Of a DNA stretch of 64,000 nucleotides, positions 55,571 through 64,000 are shown in pieces; within the stretch, counting starts at the first letter, position 1, and the number at the start of each line of letters is the position of its first letter. Under the pieces are notes generated by a model. The model saw only the letters and a program-made list of their open reading frames with translations. It was not told the origin of the DNA and searched no databases. The translations under genes were made by a program, and so were the position numbers. Source of the DNA: Chelydra serpentina (lineage: Eukaryota > Chordata > Testudines > Chelydridae); contig JBAIAC010000059.1 in assembly GCA_037349315.1 (NCBI GenBank), forward strand, positions 17,950,501-18,014,500, in the 5' to 3' direction.

Positions 55571-57465
55571 GACTGTGTAGGGTTGCAGCTGCTTTAACCA
55601 GGGAGAAAGTGCAGCACTAGGTAGTAAATATGCATTTTGCTTGCTTGCTTGCCTGTCTGGTTTCTCATTACATTTTTCTGTGGAAGGGAGTGGGGAAAAA
55701 TACACACAAGGTGAAAATCACCCTGAGACCTGTCTGGAAAGAGCCAGCATTCAGAGCGAGAGGCGGGGTTACAGACTAGGCAGTTCATTGGATCACACAT
55801 GACCATATCGGTATTGGGTTAGATTACAGCATCAGTACCATCTCTGTCCTCACAGCCTTTAATGCAGGGCATTTGAAAGGGGCTCTGTACCTGAGTCACT
55901 GGGTCATTTTTAGGGTGGAGAGTAAACTAATGGCACGAGTTCACTCTGATTGTCTCCTCACCTGTATGGGGAGAAGGGGTGGGGGGTCAGCTTAGCACTA
56001 AATAACAAAACGGGTAATTTAAATCTGGAGGTGCTGGCTTTTTCCAAAGGAACTGAAGTTTTTTCCCACAGAACTGGAGTGTATCGGGTCTCACTGCTGA
56101 CAAAAACCTCTCCCTCCTGGTATGTGTTTATTCTCTCATGGTACATGGTAGGGATGGGGATGCTAAGGGAAAAACCAGTTGTGGGCAACTCTGCTGGGGA
56201 CTAGTCCACACATTCTTCTTTGGTTAAGGTGAAGGCTCTGGCAGGGAGAGGAAGAGCCGAATACAAGTCACTTGAGTAACTCCATGGAGGCATTTGACCT
56301 AAAGTGTTTAGTTAACCGGGGTCTGTGGCTACTTGCCGCTCTGTTTTCTCTGCTGGTGCACACAGGTGGGTAGGAAAGGAGCTCTCTCCCCTGTTCTCTG
56401 TCAAGCCACCTGTCTGGGGTGGAGGGTGTCACTACCAGGGCAGATGACTTGTAATGAGTTTAGACTAGAGGTACCAACCAGAGAGGAACCGATGGGTCTA
56501 GCAGTAACTCACTTCAGAATATCCCATCAGTTCCCTTGTGTGGTTAGGGTGGGGATGGAAGTAGGTAGCTGGATACTGGCTTGCTTGGAGAGGGGTGGAT
56601 CGGAGGAAGTGACCTTTGTTTCAGAGCAGCTACCCCTTGTGTTTTGGACATGACTTATCTCTGAGTTGTGAAACAGTCAGGCTCTCTGTGCATGGCATCT
56701 TTCAGAGCAGCCCCACAGTGCTGACTGGCAGCGGGGGGGGGGGGGGGGGGGGGCACTTGCTTGCCTGACAGATGTTCTTAAACTGTGACCCTAGCTAATG
56801 TTGCTGATAAAAGTATACAGGCTTGTGGTTTGGGAGAGGATTTTATCAGGGTTCTTCCAAGATTTGGAGACAGACAAAGCCTGATATCTTAGTCCTTCTG
56901 CGGAGGGTTGTTTTTTTGCCCAGATTTGTCAAACATAAAATGAAGCAATCCCCTTCTGAGGAACTGACTGTGGTGTGATGGGATGGTGGGGGAGGGGAGG
57001 GGGAACTGATGACAAGTTTCTTGGTTAACCATGGTGCTCATGTGAGCGGGAGGTTAGTTGGAAGTGGGGTATGATTTGGTTGTTCTTAAGCCCCATATCA
57101 GCTGCTTGTGCAATGACACTGCCTATACACCACCTGCTACCCCAGTGATGAGCTGCAAGCTTAGCTTAAGCCCAGGGGACGTTAAGCAATCAGGAGCCTC
57201 ATAAAAATGGGATAATTGTGCTAATTAGAGATCACAACTGTGATGTTGCTACATCTGGGATGTGACTGAAGTGCACAGGAAGTACTGAGGTAATGCCAGG
57301 GAGCACTGGTCACGACTCCCAACCCAGACCATTAAATGAGGTTAAAGCTTTTTCAGAGGAAACGCTCTAGCTTGGAAGGGCGTATGAGAATGAAACCATG
57401 GCTCAGTGATATTCCTGGTGCTTCTCAATGGAGGTGTCGTGCAGGCCAAAACCTCAGTAAGTGAC
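55571..57465. other. DNA with no recognised gene
   Basis: No exon or bounded transposon was recognised. A G21 homopolymer lies at 56,733-56,753. Confidence 0.5.
56733..56753 (+). repeat. G21 homopolymer
   Basis: Twenty-one consecutive G residues. Runs of this length are error-prone in sequencing, so the exact length may be an assembly estimate. Confidence 0.9.
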
Positions 57466-57468
57466 TTA

Positions 57469-57764
57469 GGGTACGTCTATACTCACGCGTCCCGTCGGAG
57501 GAGTCCAATCAATCTTCTGGGTTCGAATTATCGCGTCTTGTCTAGACGCGATAAATCGAACCAGGAAGTGCTCCCCCATCGACGCTTGTAATCCTGCTCA
57601 ACGAACGGAATAGGTGGAGTCGACGGGGGAGCCTGCGCGCCGCGTGTGGACCCCGGGTAAGTACCTTTTCATTCGAATTAAGATAGTTCGACTTCAGCTA
57701 CGTTATTCACGTAGCTGAAGTTGCGTATCTTAGTTCGAATTGGGGGGTTGGTGTAGACCAGCCC
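57469..57764. mobile_element. PIF/Harbinger-like MITE, copy 2 of a two-copy family
   Basis: Ends are GGGTACGTCTATACTCACG and, from the right, GGGCTGGTCTACACC, flanked by TTA and TAA. It aligns with 9110-9404 along its length (CTAGACGCGATAAA, TCGACGGGGGAGCCTGC, TTCGACTTCAGCTACGTTAT). Two hairpins are conserved: ATCGCGTCT/AGACGCGAT and CTTCAGCTAC/GTAGCTGAAG. Confidence 0.8.
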
Positions 57765-58206
57765 TAAGAGCTTGATCCCTATTGAAGTCCCCAGTGACCT
57801 CAGTAGTGCAGGGTCAGACTCTAAATGTCATAAGAACATAAAAATGGCCATACTAGGTCAGACCAATGGTCCATCTAGCGCTGTATCCTGTCTCTGACAA
57901 TGACCAGCCCCAGGTGCGTCAGAGGAAATGAACAGAACAGGGCAATTATTGTGTGATCTGTCCCCTGCATCCAATCCCAGCTTCTGGCAGTCAGAGGTTT
58001 AGGGACACCCAGAGCAGGGGGTTGCATCCCTGACCCTCACTATTAGCCATTGATGGACCTATCCTCCATGAACTTATCTAATTCTTTATTGAACCCAGTT
58101 ATAGTTTTGGCCTTCACAACACCCCCAGCAATGAGTTCCACAGGTTGACTGTGCGTTGTATGAAGAAGGACTTCCTTATGTTTGTTTTAAACCTGCTGCC
58201 TATTAA

Positions 58207-58413
58207 TTACATTGGGTGGCCCCTGGAACTTGTGTTATGTGAAGGAGTAAATAACATTTCCTTATTCACTTGCTCTTCTACACCATTCATGTTTTTATAG
58301 ACTTCTATCATATCCCTCTTTAGTTTTCTCTTTTCTAAAAGGAACAGTCCCAGTGTTTTTAATCTATCCTCATATGGAAGCTGTTTCAAACCCCTAATCA
58401 TTTTTGTTGCCAT
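58207..58413 (-). pseudogene. CR1 ORF2 C-terminal tail
   Basis: The minus-strand frame reads MATKMIRGLKQLPYEDRLKT, LGLFLLEKRKLKRDMIEVYK and VNKEMLFTPSHNTSSRGHPM. The RLKxLGL..LEKRKLKRDMIE block is typical of CR1 after the RT domain. Confidence 0.85.
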
Positions 58414-58588
58414 TCTCTATACTTTTTTCCTATTCTAATATATCTTTTTTGAGATGGGGCAACCAGAACTGCATGCAATATTCAAGGTATGGGTGCACCA
58501 TGGTTTTATATAGTAGAATTATGATATTTTCTGTCTCATTATCCATCCCTTTCCTAATGGTTCCTCACATTGTTCATTTTTTTCACTC

Positions 58589-59279
58589 ACCAGAGCAGCG
58601 CCTCTTGCTGGCTCTCTCAGAGATTAGCCCTCTCAGCCAGTGCACCCTCTCCTGGTGGTGCTCTTTAACACAACGTGTGGTTAATTTTCCACAACACTCC
58701 CCCACTGCCTTCTCCTCAGTCCAGGAGCCACAGCGTCCTCTTCATGACTGAGCCCTCCAGCTATGTCACCATCCGTGTTGTCTCCCTTCCAGGGGGAAGT
58801 ATCTAAAAGTTCTACAGTCCAGCCACTTCCCCATTGGGGAAGGGTGGCGGGAGACTCGGACTCACCCACTATTCCAGGTCTCAGCCCACGGACCCTGTAG
58901 ATAGCAGCCTCCCGCTGCCTCTCCTTAACTTCTCCACCAGTGCTGCTTAAGTTCCCTGGGCCACTTCCTCGTGGCCCAAGCCCCTTCTTCACCCTCTTCT
59001 CAGGGCCTCCAGCCCACAAGTTCCAGCAGCCAACCAGGAGCTCCCTCTTCTTCCCTTAGTCCCTGCTGGAAACTGTTCTACCCAAGGTGCCACCTTCCTA
59101 CAGCCTGCTAGGAACACAGTCCTCCCTCCGTGGGCTCTCTGCAGCAACTGACTCACTCTGGCCCTGCAACTCATTTTATGTGAGCCCACTGGGTCCTGAT
59201 TGGCTGTTCTGTGCAGCCTCCCTACAGTTGACTGCTTTTAACCCCTTCCTTTCTGGTGTGGTGTGAACACCCCATCACA
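58589..59279 (-). mobile_element. Solo LTR-like insertion inside CR1
   Basis: The CR1 text breaks after TTTTTTTCACTC and resumes at GTCTGCCACTGCACATTGAG. Between them lie about 691 bp that on the minus strand begin TGTGATGGGGTGTTCACACC and contain CAGCCAATCAGGACC and CACATAAAATGAG (CCAAT and TATA-like). The other end, CCAGCAAGAGGCGCTGCTCT followed by GGTGAGTG, resembles the end of the 36,328 LTR but lacks its last bases. TSD is degraded (CACTC versus GTCTG). Confidence 0.65.
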
Positions 59280-59447
59280 GTCTGCCACTGCACATTGAGC
59301 AGATGTTTTCAGAGAACTATCCACAATGACTCCAAGATCTCTTTCTTGAGTGGTAACAGCTAATGTAGACCCCTTCATTTTGTATGTGTAGTAGGAATTA
59401 TGTTTTCCAGTGTGCATTACTTTGCATTTATCAACATTGAATTTCAT
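59280..59447 (-). pseudogene. CR1 ORF2 reverse transcriptase fragment
   Basis: The minus-strand frame reads MKFNVDKCKVMHTGKHNSYY, then TYKMKGSTLAVTTQERDLGV and IVDSSLKTSAQCAVAD before running into the LTR-like insertion. MKFNVDKCKVMH and ERDLGVIVDSSLK are hallmark CR1 RT segments following the catalytic site. Confidence 0.9.
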
Positions 59448-60148
59448 CTGCCATTTTGTTGCCCAGTCACCCAGTTTTGTGAGATCGCTTTGTAACTATT
59501 TGCAGTCAGCTTTGGACTTAACTATTTTGAGTAATTTTATATCATCTGCAAACTTTGCCACCACACTGTTTCCCCTTTTTTCCAGATTGTTTATGAATAC
59601 ATTGAACAGCACTCGTCCCAGTACAGATCCTTGGGGGACCCTTCTATTTACTTCTCCCCACTGTGAAAACTGGCCATTTATTCCTACCCTTTGTTTCCTA
59701 TTTTTTAAACCAGTTACTGATCCATGAGAGGAGCTTCCCTCTTATCCCATGACAGCTTACTTTGCTTAAGAACCTTTGGCAATGGACCTTGCCAAAGGCT
59801 TTCTGGAAGTCCAACTACACTATATCCACTGGATCATCCTTTTCCATGTGCTTGTTGACACCCTCAAAGAATTTGAATAGATTAATGAATCATGGATTTC
59901 CCTTTACAAAACCCATGTTAACTCTTCCCCAGCATACCATGTTCATCCATGTGTCCGATAATTCTATTCATTACTATAGTTTCAACCAATTTGCCTGGTA
60001 CTGAAATTAGGCTTACTGGCCTGTAATTGCCAGGATTGCCTCTGGAGCCCTTTTTAAAAATTGGCATTACATTAGGTATCTACCAGTCATCTGGTACAGA
60101 GGCCGATTTAACCTATAGGTTACATACCACAGTTAGTAGTTCGGCAAT

Positions 60149-60385
60149 TTAATATGCGAGTTTCTCTAGAACTCTTGGGTGAATACTATCTGTTCCTGGT
60201 GACTTGTTGTTTGTTTTATCAATATAGGCCAAAACCTCCTCTACTGACACCTCAGACTGGGACAGTTCCTCAGATTGGTCACCTAAAAAGAATGTCTCAG
60301 GTGGGGGAATCTCCCTCACATCCTCTGCAGTAAAGGCTGGTGCAAAGAATTTCCTGAGGGCTCCTTGATCATCCAGTGGCTCCAC
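60149..60385 (-). pseudogene. CR1 ORF2 linker between endonuclease and RT
   Basis: The frame reads ALRKFFAPAFTAEDVREIPP, QSEVSVEEVLAYIDKTNNKS, PGTDSIHPRVLEKLA. The motif KSPGxDxIHPRVLKELA precedes the RT fingers in CR1. The reading is cut on its upstream side by the hAT-like insertion at 60,396. Confidence 0.85.
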
Positions 60386-60395
60386 TGATTGTTTG

Positions 60396-60596
60396 CAGGG
60401 CTGGCGCTTCCACTAGGCGACCCTAGGCGGTCACCTAGGGTGGCAGGATTTGGGGGACGGCATTTCGGCAGCGACTCATTTCCCGGTGGCGATTCGGTGG
60501 CAAGAAAAGCGGCCGCCGAAACGCCACCGAGAACGCAGCTTCAAAGGAGCTGCCGCCAAAGCACCGCCGATTACGGCGGAGGAGCGCGCCGCAACT
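60396..60596 (-). mobile_element. Truncated GC-rich hAT-like element in CR1
   Basis: It begins CAGGGCTGGCGCTTCCACTA and GGCGACCCTAGGCGG like the element at 49,483, and is bounded by GATTGTTTG (60,387-60,395) and GATCGTTTG (60,597-60,605), a TSD with one change within CR1. The right end lacks the CCGGCCCTG terminus, so the interior or end differs. The interior GCGGCCGCCGAAACGCCACC is GC-rich. Confidence 0.8.
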
Positions 60597-62529
60597 GATC
60601 GTTTGACAGGCTTCCGGATTCTGATGTACTTAAAAAAAATTGTTTTTAGTTTTTTTGTCTTTTGCTAGTTGCTCTTTGAACTTTTTTATATATTTTTTTT
60701 TAATTTATTTTTTGTGGCCTGCCTAATTTTACTTTTACACTTGACTTGCTAGGGCTCATGCATTTTCTATTTTTCTCAGTAAGATTTGACTTCTAATTTT
60801 TAAAAGAGCTCTCTAACCACCTCTTTTACTCTGTTTAGCCATGGTGGAAATGTTTTGGTCCTTTTACTTTTTAAAATATATTTGTGGTATACATATAGTT
60901 TGAGCCTCTGTTATGGGGTGTTTGGGGGTGGGAATTTAAATCCATGCAGCCTGCAACTATTTCATTCTAGTGATTGTTCCTGTTAATTTCCATTTAACTG
61001 GCCTCCTCATTTTTGTGTAGTTCCCCTATTTTGAAGTTAAATTCTACTGTGGCGGGTTTCTTTGGTATTTTTCCCCTTTACAAGGATGTTAACTTTAATT
61101 AAATTATGGTTGCTATTACCAAGCGATTCAACTGTATTCATCTCTTAGACCAGATCCTATGTGCTGTTCAGGATTAAATCAAGAATTGCCTTGCCTTGTG
61201 GGTTCCAGGACAAGCTGCTCCAAGAAGCAGTCATTAATGGTGTCTAGAAATTTTATCTCTGGATCCCACCCTGAGGTAACATGTTCCCAGTCAATATCGG
61301 GGATAGTTGAAACCCCCCATTATTATTGGGTTTTCTGTTTTTGTAGCCTCTCTAATCTCCCTGAGCATTTCACAATTACTGTCACCATCATGATCAGTGG
61401 TCGGTAGTATATTCCTACTGCTATATTCTTATTACTCAAACATGGAATTTCTATCCAGACGGATTCTATGGTACAGTTTGATTCATTTAAGATTTTACTA
61501 TATTCAACTCTATGCTTTCTTTCACATATAGTGCCACTCCCCCACCAGTGTGACTTACTGTGTCATTCCTATATATTTTGTACCTTGGTATTACTCTGTC
61601 GTATTGATTATCATTGTTCCACCAAGTTTCTGTGATGCCTATTATCAATATCCTCATTTAATACCAGGGACTCAAGCTCACCTATTTTAGTATTTAAACT
61701 TCTAGCATTTGTATACAAGCACTTATAAAATTTGTCAATATTTAGCTGTCTGCCTTCCTATGATGTAACTGAATAGAACTCTTTTGTTTGACTGTTTCTC
61801 TGCAGTTCCTACCTGTACTTTATCAATGTCTATCCTCTCTTTCTTATTAGGATATAGAGTGTCCCCTTTAATAAATCCTCCCTTATGAGGTGTGTCCGAA
61901 CCTTGTGCTCCTCCACACTTGTCAGCTGTCCCCCAGCCCTTAGTTTAAAAACTCCTCTACAACCTTTTTAATTTTACATGCCAGCCTGGATATCTGGCCT
62001 GAACTGCAGCATCTTCCAATAGGAACATTTTAGGAGTGTTGCCAGGTTAGGAAGACTAACAAGGAGTACCCACTGTACTGGCTTGTGGGAGCACAAGCCA
62101 GAACTGCAAGGGACAGTGGCAGATCATAGCAGTTTATACCTCCTGTTTGGACCAGCAAGTGAGGCTATGATGTGCATCTTTCCCTTTGCTGCTGCTTCAG
62201 AACATGTCTTCATACAAGCTAGCGAAATCACATGTTGGGCATGGAAATGAGGCCTGAATCACAGAACTAGGTCAGGCATTTTTCTGAGCCGGGGCTCTGG
62301 TTCAGGTTCATCTCTAATAAGAAATCAAACATTAAAATTGTAACAGGAAAAAGATGACACTCATTGGAGGAGTCCTTGGCTCCCCTTCATATTTCCCTGC
62401 CGTGCTTGGCCCATGTGGCCTTTTATTTTTTCATGATCTTCTAAAGGGACTAGTAACCATTGTAAGGTCAGATTATTTCTATCCCTTGTGGGTTGAGCTA
62501 TACTCTACTAGGAAAGTTGGTAGGAAGGA

Positions 62530-62730
62530 TGGCTTTGTGGATAGTGTATTGGGTTGGTACTCAGGAGACTTGAATTCAATTCTTGGCTCAGTCACAGAAT
62601 TCCTATGTGACCCTGGGCAAGTCTCCGTAATCTACCCTATGCCTTTCTCTCTCCATCTGTAAAACGGGGATAAAACCATGCTGCTTCACCAGAGTGAGTT
62701 GGATAAAGTCCATTAATAATTAAGAGTTGT
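62530..62730 (+). repeat. MIR-type CORE-SINE, plus strand
   Basis: GTGTATTGGGTTGGTACTCA, GAATTCAATTCTTGGCTCAG, GTGACCCTGGGCAAGTCTCC and CCATCTGTAAAACGGGGATA follow the MIR order closely. Confidence 0.85.
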
Positions 62731-62949
62731 TCAGATCCTGTGGGTGATAAGAGCCAAATAAGTACATAGATAATACAGCATTTTTTTCTCACTAACTGTG
62801 GACCTCAAAATTGCCTTATTCCAGTTGCCATCTTGCCATTCTTTCTCCCTGACTGGATTTCAGCAGCCACATTCACTATGCTGCTTTATTTCAGGGTTTT
62901 CTCTGGAGGTGCTCATCACTGAGGTATCCCTGTCTCCAGTCATGCATGG

Positions 62950-63110
62950 TTTTAGCCTCTTCACCCCTGAGAGGTGGTATTAGCTCCATTTTAAAGAGGC
63001 TGAAAGTGGGACACTGAGGTAAAGAGGCTTGCCTAAGGCCACCCAAGGGTGTGTGGTAGCATTTAATGGAGTTGCATACACACCCAGGAGGAATCAAAAT
63101 CAGGCCCTAA
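62950..63110 (-). repeat. MIR/L2-type repeat, minus strand
   Basis: TTAGCTCCATTTTAAAGAGG, ACACTGAGGTAAAGAGGCTT and GCCTAAGGCCACCCAAGG follow the antisense core. Confidence 0.65.
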
Positions 63111-63974
63111 CATGCTAGGTAGGGGAACCTGAGGGACAGATTTTGTGATGGAGGGCATTAGGCATTGGCCTTTAAACCTTTTGGAGATCTGGGTTCAAAT
63201 CTTGATTTAGGCCACAAATAAGATTAGTTGGTTGTTTAATTAGTTGGTTGGTTGTCTAACCCTAGAATTGGCCTGCATGACTACCACCATGACCAACTTT
63301 CCCAGTCCCCCTTCCCACACACACATTTGGCAGTCAATGCTCAGAGGCCTGGGACTGGAATAGAGGGGGATGCAGCACGTCAGTACTGAGGTTCATGGCT
63401 GGAGTTGAATAGAGAAATGATAGCACATAAACAGTCCCACAGAATCACAGTTTACATTATTGCTTTAGAAAACTTAGCCCTATCTACGATGCCTTAGCCC
63501 TAACTTTTTGGTGTCTGAAAGAATAATGTGGTGTTTCCATAAGGAAGAGAATGACGGTTCTAAGGGATCTCTTTGTAACCCCACCTTTAGTCTCCCAAAG
63601 ATTGTATTCAAAGCTCAGCCCCTGAGATTGGCTGAGCAAAATGAGAAGACACATCTGATGGCAGCAACTAAGGCCACCTGTCCTTGGCCGTGACAAAAAT
63701 GGGAACTTCCCTCAGAGGCAGAATCTTCTCTGGGTGACTGAGAGGAGGTGTTACTTTGCGGGAGCCAGCTGTATGCAAGTGGCAAGATGAATGTTGTCTG
63801 GCAATTGCTTGTTTTTAATCACTGTCAGAAGAGTCTGAATGCTTTGCAAATAAGCTAAGGAGCACGTGCTTCTCCTTACACAAACAGTCACAAGCTCTCC
63901 TATGCATGTACACATGCATGTTGTGCTTGGTGCCTAGAGAACACTCGAGTGGGGTTCTGCACCATAGTTAACAT
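63111..63974. other. DNA before the candidate acceptor, nothing recognised
   Basis: No gene or bounded transposon was recognised. A scrap at 63,150-63,215 (GGCCTTTAAACCTTTTGGAG, GATCTGGGTTCAAATCTTGA) is MIR-like. Confidence 0.45.
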
Positions 63975-63994
63975 TTTGAATTTGTGTCTCTCAG

Positions 63995-64000
63995 GTGCAG
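63995..64000 (+). other. IGF2: Start of a candidate exon (putative IGF2 exon 2)
   Basis: TTTTGAATTTGTGTCTCTCAG at the end of the window is a reasonable polypyrimidine tract and acceptor, leaving GTGCAG as the first six exon bases. Read in phase 0 from the donor at 46,745 they give Val-Gln. The window stops here, so the call rests on the acceptor and on synteny only. Confidence 0.35.

Larger units (their letters stand above)
57831..61985 (-). mobile_element. Long CR1 LINE, antisense, with nested LTR and hAT element
   Basis: On the minus strand the order is a 5' segment (near 61,985), endonuclease remnants (DIDWEHVTSGWD near 61,270-61,305), the EN-RT linker, RT pieces, the C-terminal tail and a 3' UTR ending near 57,831. 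About 3.26 kb of CR1 remain after subtracting an LTR (58,589-59,279) and a hAT-like element (60,396-60,596). Frames are broken in many places, so it is inactive. It is of the subtype whose 3' UTR antisense reads GGCCATACTAGGTCAGACCA. Confidence 0.85.
46746..63994 (+). other. IGF2: Putative IGF2 intron 1
   Basis: Delimited by the donor GTAAGG at 46,746 and the acceptor CTCTCAG at 63,994. About 17.2 kb, containing the CpG-rich segment at 46.9-47.2 kb and many transposable elements. The 47.17-49.48 kb part has no recognised repeat apart from poly-T at 47,774-47,789 and poly-A at 49,115-49,131. The whole assignment depends on the two exon calls. Confidence 0.4.

Overview
The window is vertebrate genomic DNA, most likely from a cryptodiran turtle. 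It has intron-scale non-coding DNA, CR1 and Tx1-like LINEs, many short hAT and PIF/Harbinger-like elements with intact target-site duplications (TSDs), MIR-type CORE-SINEs, and at its left edge a tRNA-derived SINE of the turtle CryI type.

The anchor is near the left end. Bases 804-937 (+) are the last coding exon of the preproinsulin gene INS: a C-peptide tail, a Lys-Arg cleavage site and a complete A chain with all four cysteines, followed by a stop and an AATAAA signal. Bases 1-803 are the 3' part of INS intron 2. In amniotes the next gene downstream of INS in the same orientation is IGF2. At 46.3-46.75 kb there is a TATA/CCAAT promoter and a candidate first exon with a splice donor, and the last bases of the window (63,975-64,000) look like a splice acceptor entering an exon. 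I therefore read the window as INS exon 3, about 45 kb of INS-IGF2 intergenic DNA, then the first exon(s) and first intron of IGF2. The IGF2 assignment rests on synteny and signals; the mature IGF2 coding exon is not in the window. No other cellular protein-coding gene was recognised.

Layout: 0-1 kb INS; 1-8.9 kb sparse repeats and one LTR; 8.9-13.3 kb a Tx1-like LINE carrying a nested PIF-like element and a nested, RT-deleted CR1; 13-46 kb mosaics of MIR-type SINEs, CR1 3' ends, hAT and PIF MITEs, fold-back repeats, an LTR and a consensus CTCF-type motif at 23,995; 46.3-47.2 kb promoter region; 47-64 kb putative IGF2 intron 1 with a large fold-back hAT element (52.2-53.2 kb), a 296-bp PIF-like element and a 4.15-kb antisense CR1 interrupted by an LTR and a hAT element.

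The most informative parts are the insulin exon, the putative IGF2 promoter with a 33-codon open leader, the CTCF-type site between the two genes, and the nested transposon record, in which many insertions can be delimited to the base by 8-bp TSDs.
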